A model generated the notes under the pieces. That model worked only from the letters and a program-made list of their open reading frames with translations. It searched no databases and was not told the DNA's origin. Source: Alicyclobacillus fastidiosus (GTDB lineage Bacteria > Bacillota > Bacilli > Alicyclobacillales > Alicyclobacillaceae). From it: a stretch of DNA of 64,000 nucleotides. Numbering within the stretch: the first letter of the stretch is position 1; every line of letters starts with the position of its first letter. The DNA lies in the NCBI RefSeq assembly GCF_026651875.1, contig NZ_CP104067.1, positions 930,001 through 994,000 on the forward strand, read 5' to 3'. Both the position numbers and the translations under genes were made by a program. Shown here one piece after another: positions 8,906 through 17,995 of the stretch.

Positions 8906-10219
8906 ATGCGTGAAACCATCGGTGTGATTGGACTTGGATACATTGGGCTGCCACTGGCGATGTGCCTGTGCGAACGAGGGTTTCGCGTCGTTGGTATCGA
9001 TGTCGACGAAGACAAGGTGGCTGACATTCAAGCGGGCCGGACAGATGTACAGGAAGATTATCTCGGGCAGACCTTATCGCAGATGCTACAGCGGCATATC
9101 GCTGAGGGAAACTTTGTCGCTTCGAGCCGACCGGCCGTCGCCGCGTGGGAATGCACCACGTACTTCGTGACCGTCGGCATTCCCGTCCATCCAGAGACGA
9201 AATCGCTCAATCAACAGCCATTGCTGGACGCAATGCGCAGCCTTGGACGCGTGATCAAACCGCATGATCTCGTCATCATCCGGAGCACGGTCGTGCCGGG
9301 TACAGTGGAATCGCACTGTGTACCGCTGCTCGAGGAGACGAGTCGCATGGTCGCCGGTGTCGACTTCCACGTCGCCTACGCAGCAGAACGCGTCGCCGAA
9401 GGGCGCGCGATGGAAGAATTTCAGACGCTCGACATCGTCGCAGGCGGTTTGACCGTTCGATGTGCGGCGCTCGCGGCACAGGCGCTGCAGAAGCTCACGG
9501 ACGGTCAGGTGCACATCACGGACATGCGGGTGGCGCAGTTGTCGAAGGTCATCGAAAATGCGCAACGGGACGTCAGTCTCGCGCTGGTATACGAATTGCA
9601 GGAGGTTGCCAAGTCTCATCACGTCAATCTCTATGAACTCATTCAAATGGTCAACACGCACCCAAGGGTGAACCTGTTGTGGCCTAGTGTCGGCGTCGGA
9701 GGCTATTGTATCCCGAATGCGTACCACTACCTGTCGGCGTCACTTCAGGCGGAGAGGACGGACCTGCCGCTGTTTCGACTGGCGCGGCAATCCAATGAGA
9801 GCGTGCCCCGGCGCATCGCGCAAGGCGTCGCGGAGTCGCTTCACCAGAGTGGGCGGCAGATGGCGACAGCCGTCGTGGCGGTGTTGGGGCTTGGGATGAA
9901 AGATGGATCGAATGATATCCGCCAATCACCCGCCATCCGCTGCGTCGAGGAGTTTCGTTCGCTGGGGGCGATGGTGCGCGCGTACGATCCTTTTGTATCA
10001 CCGGCCGAGCCCTATCAAGTTTCCACCGTGGAGGAATGTCTCCGCGATGCCGACGCCATCGTGGTGGGCGCTTGGCACAACGCGTTTGACGAACTGGACT
10101 GGGGAGAGCTATTTCGCCTTGTCAACCAGGCCGCGCCCGTCATTCTCGTCGATCCCCGCGGACGCCTCGAAGCGCGCGTTCTTCATTTGAATCCAGCGCC
10201 TGTGCTCCAGCGCGCTTAG
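8906..10219 (+). CDS. wecC: Nucleotide-sugar dehydrogenase, UDP-ManNAc dehydrogenase type
   Basis: Oxidises a UDP-hexose(amine), probably UDP-N-acetylmannosamine, to the uronic acid in two NAD-dependent steps for surface polysaccharide. It shows the Rossmann motif GVIGLGYIGLPLA, then VGIPVHPETKSLN, RSTVVPGTVE, and the catalytic cysteine in VGVGGYCIPNAYHYL. About 437 residues, the family length. The start at 8906 is preferred because GGGGGGA lies six bases before it; a GTG at 8891 and ATG at 8900 overlap that site. A glycosyltransferase follows after 16 bases. Confidence 0.88.
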   Translation: MRETIGVIGLGYIGLPLAMCLCERGFRVVGIDVDEDKVADIQAGRTDVQEDYLGQTLSQMLQRHIAEGNFVASSRPAVAAWECTTYFVTVGIPVHPETKSLNQQPLLDAMRSLGRVIKPHDLVIIRSTVVPGTVESHCVPLLEETSRMVAGVDFHVAYAAERVAEGRAMEEFQTLDIVAGGLTVRCAALAAQALQKLTDGQVHITDMRVAQLSKVIENAQRDVSLALVYELQEVAKSHHVNLYELIQMVNTHPRVNLLWPSVGVGGYCIPNAYHYLSASLQAERTDLPLFRLARQSNESVPRRIAQGVAESLHQSGRQMATAVVAVLGLGMKDGSNDIRQSPAIRCVEEFRSLGAMVRAYDPFVSPAEPYQVSTVEECLRDADAIVVGAWHNAFDELDWGELFRLVNQAAPVILVDPRGRLEARVLHLNPAPVLQRA

Positions 10220-10235
10220 GACGGGGGTGGGCACG

Positions 10236-11636
10236 ATGGATAAAGCGAAGCGAGTCGTCATTGTGGCGTATCTGTTTCCACCAATTGGCGGAATCGGGGT
10301 ACAGCGTGCCCTGAAATTTGCAAAGTACCTGGGCGATCACGGTTGGAAACCGATTGTCCTCACGACCGACCTGGCGGTCAGTGCAACGATGGACGAGGCG
10401 CTGCTCGCAGACATCCCGCCGGATGTGGAAGTCGTCCGCATAAGGGATCCGCTTGCCCGGCTCACACAGCGCGTGATGCAAAGCGTCGGCGCCGGTCGCA
10501 CAGGGGATGCCGCTTCGATGTCGCCACAGCCAGGCGAGGTGCACACGGGTGGTGTTCGCTCGCGGTTGAAGCGGTGGCTGAAGCGGTGCAAGGATTTACT
10601 GCTGATTCCCGATGAACAGGTCTTGTGGGCCATTCGAGCGGCTGTCGTCGGAGCGAACGTGATCCGCAGAGAGAAAGTGTCCTGTGTGTTCACAACGTCG
10701 TCACCCGTCAGCGCGCATCTCACCGGCTGGCTCCTCAGGCGCTGGACGCGCGTGCCTTGGGTTGCGGATTTTCGCGACCCGTGGACGGACAATCTGCATT
10801 TTGCTGCCGATGGCGGTCGTGCTAGCATTGAACGGCGGTTAGAGCGGTCGGTGCTGCGAGGGGCGACGGCCATCACGACCGTCACGGACGGATTTGCCCT
10901 ACGCTTCGCAGAGAAATACCCTTTTGTCGCAAACAAGACGACGGTCATCCGCAATGGCGTCGATCCATCCGACTTCGCCGAGCTTGAGCGTGCGCCTTCG
11001 TCGGGAAAATTTACGATGCTATACGCGGGGATCTTGTACCCGAAGCGGTCCCCGGCGGTATTCCTTAAGGCGCTGAGCCAAGCCCTAAGGTCCGGGCGCA
11101 TCCACAGCGACCACATCCGCGTCGAATTCGCGGGCGTATTCGATTATCCGGGCTCCTTTGCGAATCGCGAACTGGTGGAGCGTCTACACCTCGAAAAGGT
11201 GGTCAAGGTGCTCGGTTACTTGAGCCACGACGAAGTCGTACGGCGGATGGAGAACGCACACAGCCTCTTGCTGATTGGCGACGACCATCCGAGTGCAAAC
11301 CAGTACATTCCCGGAAAGCTCTACGAATATCTCTACACGCGTCGGCCCATCTTCGCGCTCCTGAAGCAGGGCGAGGCGTCGAGCCTCATCGAACACCACG
11401 AGGCAGGTGTCGTCGTTCCACCGCACGAAGTGGGCGCCGTCGAGGACGCCATCGTCCAGATGGTGCAGCACTTTCGCACCCATGGCCCCGTATCGGCGAA
11501 TCGGCCGGTCCCCAAGTCCCTGACGCGGCCATTCCAAGCCGGCCAATTGGCGCAGTTGATGAACGAGTTGACCTACTCGCAGCCTTACGCGATGCTCGCG
11601 CAAAGCCCCGAATTCCCGCCAATCGGGCACTCCTGA
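10236..11636 (+). CDS. Glycosyltransferase, GT4-like
   Basis: A 466-residue GT-B glycosyltransferase. The N-terminal donor-fold start VVIVAYLFPPIGGIGVQRALK is characteristic, as are WVADFRDPWTDN and the C-terminal KLYEYLYTRRPIFALL. It follows wecC closely, suggesting transfer of a sugar, possibly a uronic acid, in polysaccharide or glycolipid assembly. The start is ATG 10236 behind GGGGGTGG; an upstream GTG lies inside that site. Confidence 0.85.
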   Translation: MDKAKRVVIVAYLFPPIGGIGVQRALKFAKYLGDHGWKPIVLTTDLAVSATMDEALLADIPPDVEVVRIRDPLARLTQRVMQSVGAGRTGDAASMSPQPGEVHTGGVRSRLKRWLKRCKDLLLIPDEQVLWAIRAAVVGANVIRREKVSCVFTTSSPVSAHLTGWLLRRWTRVPWVADFRDPWTDNLHFAADGGRASIERRLERSVLRGATAITTVTDGFALRFAEKYPFVANKTTVIRNGVDPSDFAELERAPSSGKFTMLYAGILYPKRSPAVFLKALSQALRSGRIHSDHIRVEFAGVFDYPGSFANRELVERLHLEKVVKVLGYLSHDEVVRRMENAHSLLLIGDDHPSANQYIPGKLYEYLYTRRPIFALLKQGEASSLIEHHEAGVVVPPHEVGAVEDAIVQMVQHFRTHGPVSANRPVPKSLTRPFQAGQLAQLMNELTYSQPYAMLAQSPEFPPIGHS

Positions 11637-11690
11637 CACAGACCGCGAAGGCGGGCGGATGCATAAGGCTCCAACCCGCCTGGCACCACG

Positions 11691-12314
11691 CTATAAAATT
11701 TCCTCGCGAAGCTCATGCAAGTACGCGGAGATGAAGGCCATGCGCGGCTTTGCGAGCGCACGTGCGGCGGCAGTATGGAGTGTCTCCGGGATGTGAAGAA
11801 GTTTCTCGAAGACGTGATCGACTGCTGACATCCTGCCCTCTGGGCGGCGGTTTCGACAGAATGCGTCGTCGGGGGAGTAGAGTGGACGCGCGAGGCTGCC
11901 GGATGTGGCAAAAAGGCGGGCGAGTCCGATGGCGCCGATAGCATCCAACCGATCGGCATCTTGGAGAATTTTCCCCTCGATGGTGTCTGGAATGATCCCT
12001 TTGGAAAATGCGTGGTTTCTGATGATCTCGCAGACCCGTTCCCGCTTCTCCATGGGAAACGCCGTCTGTGGCAGCGCGTCAAAGGCCATGTCCGCGGCCA
12101 CGTCACCTGACTGGTGGGATAAAGGATGGTCCTTCGGGTAATTGAACAGCTCGTGCAGGAGGGCTCCGACCAGTACGATTTCGGAGTCCGCTCGTTCATG
12201 TAACAGGATTTGTCTAGCGTTGTGGTAGACGCGCACGACGTGGAGGTAGTCGTGGGCGGGATCGGATGAGGCGTGCTTTTTCGCGATGTTCCTATATTCA
12301 TGAAACGCGTCCAT
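11691..12314 (-). CDS. HD-domain phosphohydrolase
   Basis: A 207-residue predicted metal-dependent phosphohydrolase of the YedJ type. Visible ligands are DPAHDYLHVVRVYHNA, a LLHELFNYPKDH segment where the usual HD is HE, and DADRLDAIGA. The start is ATG 12314 behind GGAGAAAAATTG. It is convergent with the glycosyltransferase. Substrate unknown. Confidence 0.8.
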   Translation of the reverse strand: MDAFHEYRNIAKKHASSDPAHDYLHVVRVYHNARQILLHERADSEIVLVGALLHELFNYPKDHPLSHQSGDVAADMAFDALPQTAFPMEKRERVCEIIRNHAFSKGIIPDTIEGKILQDADRLDAIGAIGLARLFATSGSLARPLYSPDDAFCRNRRPEGRMSAVDHVFEKLLHIPETLHTAAARALAKPRMAFISAYLHELREEIL

Positions 12315-12407
12315 CAATTTTTCTCCAATCGGTTGGCGCAAAAAGGCTCATTTCGGTTTTCCCTGATGGTCTGATTGAGACACATTGTGCATGGCGATAT
12401 ACACGAA

Positions 12408-12432
12408 GGAGCGGGCCCAATTGACCCGCTCC
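12408..12432. terminator. Hairpin in the intergenic region before the AlaX gene
   Basis: GGAGCGGG (12408-12415) pairs with CCCGCTCC (12425-12432) over a 9-base loop. It lies in a 299-base divergent interval with no gene. There is no U-run, so the role is unclear. I looked for T-box features (AGGGTGG antiterminator) and did not find them. Confidence 0.35.
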
Positions 12433-12613
12433 CGTCGCACGCACTGCACCTACTGCTGTCTCTATAGATCCGCATCTTAGCAGGGAACATCTGTTTTTGT
12501 CTACTTAAAATTGTGGGTGTTGTATACTTTCTATACGATTGAGAGGATGCGCCTTTTGACCATCCTCTGCGACAAGTAGACCACGAATTTTTGCACCGAA
12601 ATGAGGCCGCCCG

Positions 12614-13846
12614 ATGGATATATCTCGCCGTTTGTACTACTTTGACAGCCACTTGTCGCAGTTTGAAGCCGTCGTTATCCACGCCAGTCGGCGCGACGAC
12701 GGAAACTATGAACTGATTCTGGACGAGTCCGCATTCTATCCGACTTCGGGTGGACAGCCGCACGACGTCGGAACGCTCAACGAGACACAGGTCATCGACG
12801 TGTTGATTCGCGACGACGACGTCGTACACGTCGTCGAGAACGAGATTCCGGTCGGCACGCACGTGCATGGGACCATCGACTGGGGACGGCGGCTCGATCA
12901 CATGCAGCACCACTGCGGACAGCACATCTTGTCGGCCGCCTTTGAGGAACTATTCGATCTCGACACAGTGGGATTTCACATGAGCGAGCACGCCGTAACG
13001 GTCGACATTGCGACGCCAGCCCTCGACGCCGCCGATTTGGCGAGGGCAGAGCGATTGGCCAACCAAATCGTCTTCGAGAATCGGACTGTGACCGCTCAAT
13101 TTGTCGACGCTGCGGCCATTCCCGGCTTTTCCCTCCGCTATCCCCCGAAAGTAGACGAACATATCCGCGTCGTGACCATCGATGGGTTTAACCACAACGC
13201 CTGTGGCGGTACGCACCCGCAGCGGACTGGCGAAATTGGCCTGATCAAGGTGACGAGACAGGAGAAGGTGAGGAACGCCACGAGACTGTCGTTTGTCTGT
13301 GGGGCGCGCGCGCTGCGCGACTACGACAGCCGCGTGCAAGTCACTCAACAGCTCGCGAGCCGGTTGTCTGTGGAGTGGGAGAAGCTGCCCGCGGTCGTCG
13401 CAGCGCAGTTGGCGGACAGCGCCGAGCAGAAGCGGCTGACGCAGCATCTCCAACGCGCACTCGCCGAGTATCGCGCCAAGGAGCGTCTGCAGGCGCACAT
13501 CGACGAGCTGTTGACGCGTCGCGTCGCCATCGCTCGCTTTGAAGATTGCTCGGACGCGGGTGAGTGGAAAATGACCTTTAAGGCTTTTCAACAGCATGTA
13601 ACGGATACCGTGCAAGGAAGCGCGGTCGTCGCTGTGGCAGAATTCGCTGGACGGGTCCACATCCAGGGACAATCGACTGGCGAGGTCGACATGAAGCACC
13701 TGCTCGCCAAACTGTTGTCGGAAGTCGGCGGGAGAGGCGGAGGCACTGCGCAGTTGGCGCAGGGATCAGCGCCTAGTTCTGACGACAGGAGCCTCTTGTG
13801 GTACGAGGAACGGCTCCGCATGCTAGTCTTTGAAACATCGGAGTAA
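12614..13846 (+). CDS. Alanyl-tRNA editing protein, AlaX-L type with DHHA1 domain
   Basis: Hydrolyses mischarged Ser- or Gly-tRNA(Ala) in trans. The 410-residue protein has the AlaX editing zinc site split as HMQHHCGQHILSAAF and CGGTHPQRTGEIG, plus ESAFYPTSGGQPHDVG near the N terminus. The last 150 residues match a DHHA1-like tail (EVDMKHLLAKLLSEVGGRGGG). The ATG follows GAGG with a nine-base spacing. Confidence 0.9.
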   Translation: MDISRRLYYFDSHLSQFEAVVIHASRRDDGNYELILDESAFYPTSGGQPHDVGTLNETQVIDVLIRDDDVVHVVENEIPVGTHVHGTIDWGRRLDHMQHHCGQHILSAAFEELFDLDTVGFHMSEHAVTVDIATPALDAADLARAERLANQIVFENRTVTAQFVDAAAIPGFSLRYPPKVDEHIRVVTIDGFNHNACGGTHPQRTGEIGLIKVTRQEKVRNATRLSFVCGARALRDYDSRVQVTQQLASRLSVEWEKLPAVVAAQLADSAEQKRLTQHLQRALAEYRAKERLQAHIDELLTRRVAIARFEDCSDAGEWKMTFKAFQQHVTDTVQGSAVVAVAEFAGRVHIQGQSTGEVDMKHLLAKLLSEVGGRGGGTAQLAQGSAPSSDDRSLLWYEERLRMLVFETSE

Positions 13847-13915
13847 CTGGGGGGCGCGTGAGGTGTGCGGCGTTGAACTGGGCGAGTGAGCTAGGGCCGC
13901 CGGATACGAAACAAA

Positions 13916-13944
13916 CCTGCCCACCGCGTGGTCGCGGGGGCAGG
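13916..13944 (-). terminator. Terminator of fabF
   Basis: CCTGCCC (13916-13922) pairs with GGGCAGG (13938-13944). Read leftward it is followed by TTTGTTTC. It lies about 40 bases past the fabF stop. Confidence 0.65.
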
Positions 13945-13981
13945 CTGATGAGAAATTCCCGTCAATCCGTTGGCGAAACGC

Positions 13982-15247
13982 TCAAATTAAATCGGCGTTT
14001 TTCCAAATGAGCACGCCGTTTTGGCCGCCGAAGCCAAACGAGTTGCTCAGTGCGTAGGAGATATGCTGTTTGCGGCTCTGATTTGGAACGACATCCATCG
14101 GCGCCAGATCTTCCTTGTCCTCGCAGTTGAGCGTTGGCGGCAGTGTGCTCGTCGCCAACGCCTCGATACACGCGATGCTCTCGATGGCACCCGCGGTACC
14201 CAGCATGTGCCCGACCGCTCCCTTGATGGAGCTGACCGGAATCTGGTCCAGGTGGTCGCCAAACATGTCGCGAAGTGCGGCCGACTCTGCGAGATCTCCC
14301 GCTGGTGTGGCCGTGGCGTGCGCGTTGATGTAGTCAATCGAGTCCGGCGTGAGACCGGCGTTTTTGATTGCCCGTTCCATCGCCAGTTTCGCGCCGCGCC
14401 CTCGCGGATCTGGCGAGGTTTCGTGATACGCGTCGTTGGACGTGCCGTATCCGACGAGTTCGGCGTAGATGTGGGCACCGCGGGCTTGTGCGCGCTCGAG
14501 CGTTTCGAGCACGAGCATCGCCGCCCCCTCGCCCATAATCATGCCGGTGCGCGCCTTGTCAAACGGGCGCGACCACTTTCCGAAATCCTCGGGGCCCTCT
14601 GTCGCGAGCGCACCAGCTGCACGCAGCCCCGCGAGAATCGCGGGGCTGAACAGGCACTCCGCTCCGCCGGCGAGAACCATGTCGGCCTCGCCGAGGCGCA
14701 ACCAGTAGGACGCCTCACCAATCGAGTTGGCGGAGGATGCGCAGGCCGTCGAATAGGTCATCACCGGTCCGCGAATTCCGTGTTGCATCGCAATCGCCGC
14801 GCCTGCGGCATTGGGAATCGACTTCGGGACGAGACGTGGGCCGACGCGGCTTGAACGCCCCGTCGACAGGCGGGCAGAACCGTCCTCCAGGGTTTGTACC
14901 CCGCCAAACGCACAGCCAACCGAGATGCCAATCCTGTCTGCCTGATACGCGTCGAACATCGCAGCAGAGTCGTCCCAACCGGCATCTTTCAAGGCTTCCA
15001 TCGCGGCGACGAGGCCCATTTGCGTAAATCTATCTGTATTCTGAACTTGTTTTTTATCAAGGTATTGTGCGGCGTCGAAATCTTCGGCATGCGCAGTGGC
15101 CGGCGCCCATTGGCGCAGGTGTTCGTCTGGTGTCTCGCGGACAGCAGACCGCCCCGAAATCACCCCATCCCAAAATAAAGGCACCCCGACACCGAACGGT
15201 GTGACTGCACCCAGCCCGGTAACGACGATGCGAACGCGATCCGTCAT
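13982..15247 (-). CDS. fabF: 3-oxoacyl-ACP synthase II
   Basis: Elongates acyl-ACP by Claisen condensation with malonyl-ACP. The 421-residue protein has the nucleophile in TACASSANSIGEA and the two histidines in NAHATATPAGD and GAVGHMLGTAGA. The N terminus RIVVTGLGAVTPFGVG is typical. The start is ATG 15247 behind GAGAGGAGAAACCGC. It is divergent from a FabL-type enoyl reductase and a thioesterase. This suggests a specialised fatty-acid module in addition to the core synthase; a role in omega-alicyclic chain elongation is inference. Confidence 0.92.
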   Translation of the reverse strand: MTDRVRIVVTGLGAVTPFGVGVPLFWDGVISGRSAVRETPDEHLRQWAPATAHAEDFDAAQYLDKKQVQNTDRFTQMGLVAAMEALKDAGWDDSAAMFDAYQADRIGISVGCAFGGVQTLEDGSARLSTGRSSRVGPRLVPKSIPNAAGAAIAMQHGIRGPVMTYSTACASSANSIGEASYWLRLGEADMVLAGGAECLFSPAILAGLRAAGALATEGPEDFGKWSRPFDKARTGMIMGEGAAMLVLETLERAQARGAHIYAELVGYGTSNDAYHETSPDPRGRGAKLAMERAIKNAGLTPDSIDYINAHATATPAGDLAESAALRDMFGDHLDQIPVSSIKGAVGHMLGTAGAIESIACIEALATSTLPPTLNCEDKEDLAPMDVVPNQSRKQHISYALSNSFGFGGQNGVLIWKNADLI

Positions 15248-15584
15248 GCGGTTTCTCCTCTCGAACCTATGTCAACGTTAGACGATTTGAATAGTCAGGT
15301 GTGTATCGAAAAGAACAAGAATATAAAACCTGTCCACCACTACTATGATAACAAATCGCGCCCGCCCTCGCGACCGTGAAATCCTGTGTAGAACCCCCGA
15401 TTATTGCGAATTGCCCGTCGTCACAAGCGGTTGGTATTTCGGCCGCATTCCATTAAACTTAGATGTTGGGACATGAGTGCGCACAACCCCCCGTCGCTCG
15501 CGAGACGCGTGGGGGCGGCGCCAAGATGGCAAGCAAACAATTCGAAGCCTTTGGTTTCGTAAGGTACATAGAGGAGGAACTTTT
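15248..15584. promoter_or_regulatory. Divergent intergenic region between fabF and fabL
   Basis: About 337 bases with no supported gene. AT-rich near the fabF side, and a CCCCCG...GTGGGGG inverted repeat lies at about 15485-15514 before the fabL ribosome-binding site GAGGAGG. I could not identify a FapR-like operator. Confidence 0.4.
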
Positions 15585-16358
15585 GTGGGTCAACCCCTCG
15601 TGAAACGGTATTCAGGAAAAGTAGTCTGTGTGACAGGGAGTTCGCGCGGCATTGGCAAAACGATGGCCCTTCGCTTTGCACAGGAAGGTGCCGATGTCGT
15701 CATCAACTATTTCCGCAATGGCGACGCGGCGCGAGAAGTGGCTGCAGAGGTGGAAGCCCTCGGGCAAAAGGCGTTGCTCGTGCGCGCGAACATGGCGCAG
15801 GAAGAAAAGATCATTGGCATGTTCGAGGAGATTCGCACGGCGTTTGGACGGCTCGACGTATTTGTTCATAACGCCGCGTCAGGCCGCAACCGATCCGCCA
15901 TGGAAGTCGACGTCAAAGGTTGGGATTGGACGCTCAACGTGAATACCCGAGCATTTCTCATCGGGGCACAGCAAGCGGCGCAGTTGATGCCGGAGGACGG
16001 TGGAGCCATGCTGGCCTTGTCGTCGTTCGGGTCGGATCGAGTGTTTCCATATTACACGACCGTAGGTCCGAGCAAGGCGGCGCTCGAATCCCTCGTGCGC
16101 TACTTCGCCATCGAACTCGCACCTAAGAAGATCAACGTAAACGCGATTTCCGCGGGTGCGGTCATGACAGACGCGCTGGGTCACTTTCCGGAAATGGACC
16201 AGACGCTCGAGGCAGTTGAACAGAAGATGCCCTATCATCGAATGGTGACGCCGGACGACATTGCCAATTTGGCACTCTTCCTCTGCTCGAAAGAGGCTGA
16301 GATGGTCCGTGGCCAGACGGTGAAACTAGACGGCGGAATCACACTCTTGATTCCTTAA
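15585..16358 (+). CDS. fabL: Enoyl-ACP reductase III, FabL-type SDR
   Basis: Reduces trans-2-enoyl-ACP with NADPH. The 257-residue protein closely follows Bacillus FabL: GKVVCVTGSSRGIGKT, then FGRLDVFVHNAASG, the divergent active site YYTTVGPSKAALES (Tyr-x6-Lys rather than Tyr-x3-Lys), and VRGQTVKLDGGITLL at the end. The start is GTG 15585, seven bases behind GAGGAGG. It forms a tight run with the thioesterase and SDR downstream. Confidence 0.88.
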   Translation: MGQPLVKRYSGKVVCVTGSSRGIGKTMALRFAQEGADVVINYFRNGDAAREVAAEVEALGQKALLVRANMAQEEKIIGMFEEIRTAFGRLDVFVHNAASGRNRSAMEVDVKGWDWTLNVNTRAFLIGAQQAAQLMPEDGGAMLALSSFGSDRVFPYYTTVGPSKAALESLVRYFAIELAPKKINVNAISAGAVMTDALGHFPEMDQTLEAVEQKMPYHRMVTPDDIANLALFLCSKEAEMVRGQTVKLDGGITLLIP

Positions 16359-16405
16359 GTGTGCGCGCCGCCAGCGTGCGGTCTACGCCTGGGAGGGCCA
16401 TTATA

Positions 16406-16807
16406 GTGGACAACTATCGTTATCATCACGAATTGCGCGTGCGGTTTTCGGAAGTGGATGGCCAGCGCATCGTGTTTAACGCCAATTATCTTTCCTACCT
16501 CGATTTGGCGTATTCGGAGTACCTTCGCCGGGAACTGCGCGTGTCCTGTGGAATGCCAAGCACCGTACTCGCCAAGTCGACGATCCAATTCCGCCAATCG
16601 GCCACGTTCGATGACGTTTTGAAAATATGGGTCCGCACCGTGAGAATCGGGACTAGCAGTATGACCGTCGAGTTTACCATCACGCGCGGCGGAGAAGTGC
16701 TGTTTGAGGCGGAAAACATCTATGTCTACATCGGCGAGGGAGGAAAGCCCGCGCCTGTGCCGGAAGGTTGGCGGCAGACGATTGAAGCATACGAACAGGG
16801 GCGATAA
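16406..16807 (+). CDS. 4-hydroxybenzoyl-CoA-thioesterase-like hotdog protein
   Basis: A 133-residue hotdog thioesterase. The motif VRFSEVDGQRIVFNANYLSY matches the YbgC/4HBT pattern with the catalytic Asp position. It begins with GTG 16406 behind GGGAGGG. It lies between fabL and an SDR with only three bases to the next ATG, so it probably acts on acyl-CoA or acyl-ACP of the same pathway. Confidence 0.82.
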   Translation: MDNYRYHHELRVRFSEVDGQRIVFNANYLSYLDLAYSEYLRRELRVSCGMPSTVLAKSTIQFRQSATFDDVLKIWVRTVRIGTSSMTVEFTITRGGEVLFEAENIYVYIGEGGKPAPVPEGWRQTIEAYEQGR

Positions 16808-16810
16808 ACC

Positions 16811-17569
16811 ATGCGTTTTCAAGGACAAGTAGCAATTGTGACCGGGGGTGCCGGCGGTATCGGCCAAGCCAGTGCGAAGCTTTTGGCGAGCCAAGGCGCC
16901 CGCGTCGTCGTGGCAGACCTAAATGAAACTGTAGGACAAGCGGTGGCGGACAGCATACGGGCTGCGGGACACGAGGCGAGCTTCCACTTTGTCGACGTGT
17001 CGTCGTACGAGAGCGTCGAATCGCTCGTCCAGTACGCTGTAGACACCTACGGGCAACTCGACATCATGTTTAATAATGCGGGTATTTTCGGAGACGGATC
17101 GCACAATGTCATCGACTTGCCGATTGAGGAGTACAAGCGGACGATTGCCATCAATCAGGACGGCGTCTTCTACGGCATTAAGGCGGCTGCGGACGCGATG
17201 AAAGGCGCGGGTGGCGTGATCATCAATACCGCCTCCATCTACGCATACATCGCCGACAAGAATCAGTTCCCGTACCATGCGAGCAAGGCGGCGGTCGTCG
17301 GGATGACGAAGGCGGCCGCACTGGAGCTCGGGCGCTATAACATCCGCGTGGTGGCCATCGCTCCGGGGATGATCGACACGGGCCTCATCGACGCGTGGCG
17401 GGATGACGAGCGCGTCTGGAATACGATCCAAAAAGCTCACATGCGCCGCAAACTTGGCACCGCTGAGCAGGTTGCAAACGTCGTGGCGTTTCTCGCCAGC
17501 GACGAGGCGTCGTTCTTGAACGGGCACGCGTATTTCGTCGACGACGGTGCGGCCTCCTTCAAACGGTAG
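16811..17569 (+). CDS. Short-chain dehydrogenase/reductase, FabG-like
   Basis: A classical SDR of 252 residues: AIVTGGAGGIGQAS nucleotide-binding motif, FNNAGIFGD, and active site Tyr-x3-Lys in FPYHASKAAVVGM. The tail HAYFVDDGAASFKR is typical. It is tightly linked to the thioesterase. A 3-oxoacyl reductase or an alcohol dehydrogenase on an alicyclic substrate are both possible. Confidence 0.85.
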   Translation: MRFQGQVAIVTGGAGGIGQASAKLLASQGARVVVADLNETVGQAVADSIRAAGHEASFHFVDVSSYESVESLVQYAVDTYGQLDIMFNNAGIFGDGSHNVIDLPIEEYKRTIAINQDGVFYGIKAAADAMKGAGGVIINTASIYAYIADKNQFPYHASKAAVVGMTKAAALELGRYNIRVVAIAPGMIDTGLIDAWRDDERVWNTIQKAHMRRKLGTAEQVANVVAFLASDEASFLNGHAYFVDDGAASFKR

Positions 17570-17693
17570 CCTACGGAGTCTGACCTGGACGAGTAGGTAA
17601 ACGTTGAAACTCGAATGGTCACGGACAGATGCCCAGGTCGTCACCGGACGTCCTGACGTACCTTAAACCATCTCAGGCTTAGGGGGTTATGAC

Positions 17694-17801
17694 ATGTACG
17701 GAACATTTGGCGGCTATACGCAATGGGCAGTAGTATTCCTGATCATCTTCGTGTTGTTCTTCCTGTTAGTACCTGGCTACGGTGCAGGCGCAGCATACTA
17801 A
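17694..17801 (+). CDS. YjcZ-type sporulation membrane peptide (35 aa)
   Basis: A 35-residue peptide: Gly/Tyr-rich start (YGTFGGYTQW), one hydrophobic helix rich in Phe, Val and Leu, then PGYGAGAAY. This matches the YjcZ/small spore membrane peptide family. AGGGGG lies seven bases before the ATG. A closely similar copy lies in the prophage at 60173-60361. Its own terminator follows. Confidence 0.85.
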   Translation: MYGTFGGYTQWAVVFLIIFVLFFLLVPGYGAGAAY

Positions 17802-17863
17802 TCCGAGGTCTCTTTGGACAGGTACGGCATCCACAACTCGCTTCACTGAGGTCATTTGGGGGC

Positions 17864-17890
17864 GGGCCGCTTTCTGGCGGCCCTTTTTTT
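17864..17890 (+). terminator. Rho-independent terminator after the YjcZ-type gene
   Basis: GGGCCGC, 6-base loop, GCGGCCC, then seven T residues (17884-17890). Confidence 0.92.
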
Positions 17891-17995
17891 GTTGGACAAC
17901 CCCTGTCGTAACGCGGCAAAATAACCACTGTCCACCCCGCATATGATCACGACACGCCGATTCGCACACGCTGTGCAGCGGGGTGGGGTGATACG

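Noticed and set aside
11649..11678. Terminator between the glycosyltransferase and HD genes
   Set aside because: GGCGGG and CCCGCC are separated by a long loop with no U-run; too weak to annotate.
14021..14854. Long rightward frame opposite fabF
   Set aside because: It is the antisense of a clear fabF gene with strong third-position GC bias; no ribosome-binding site.
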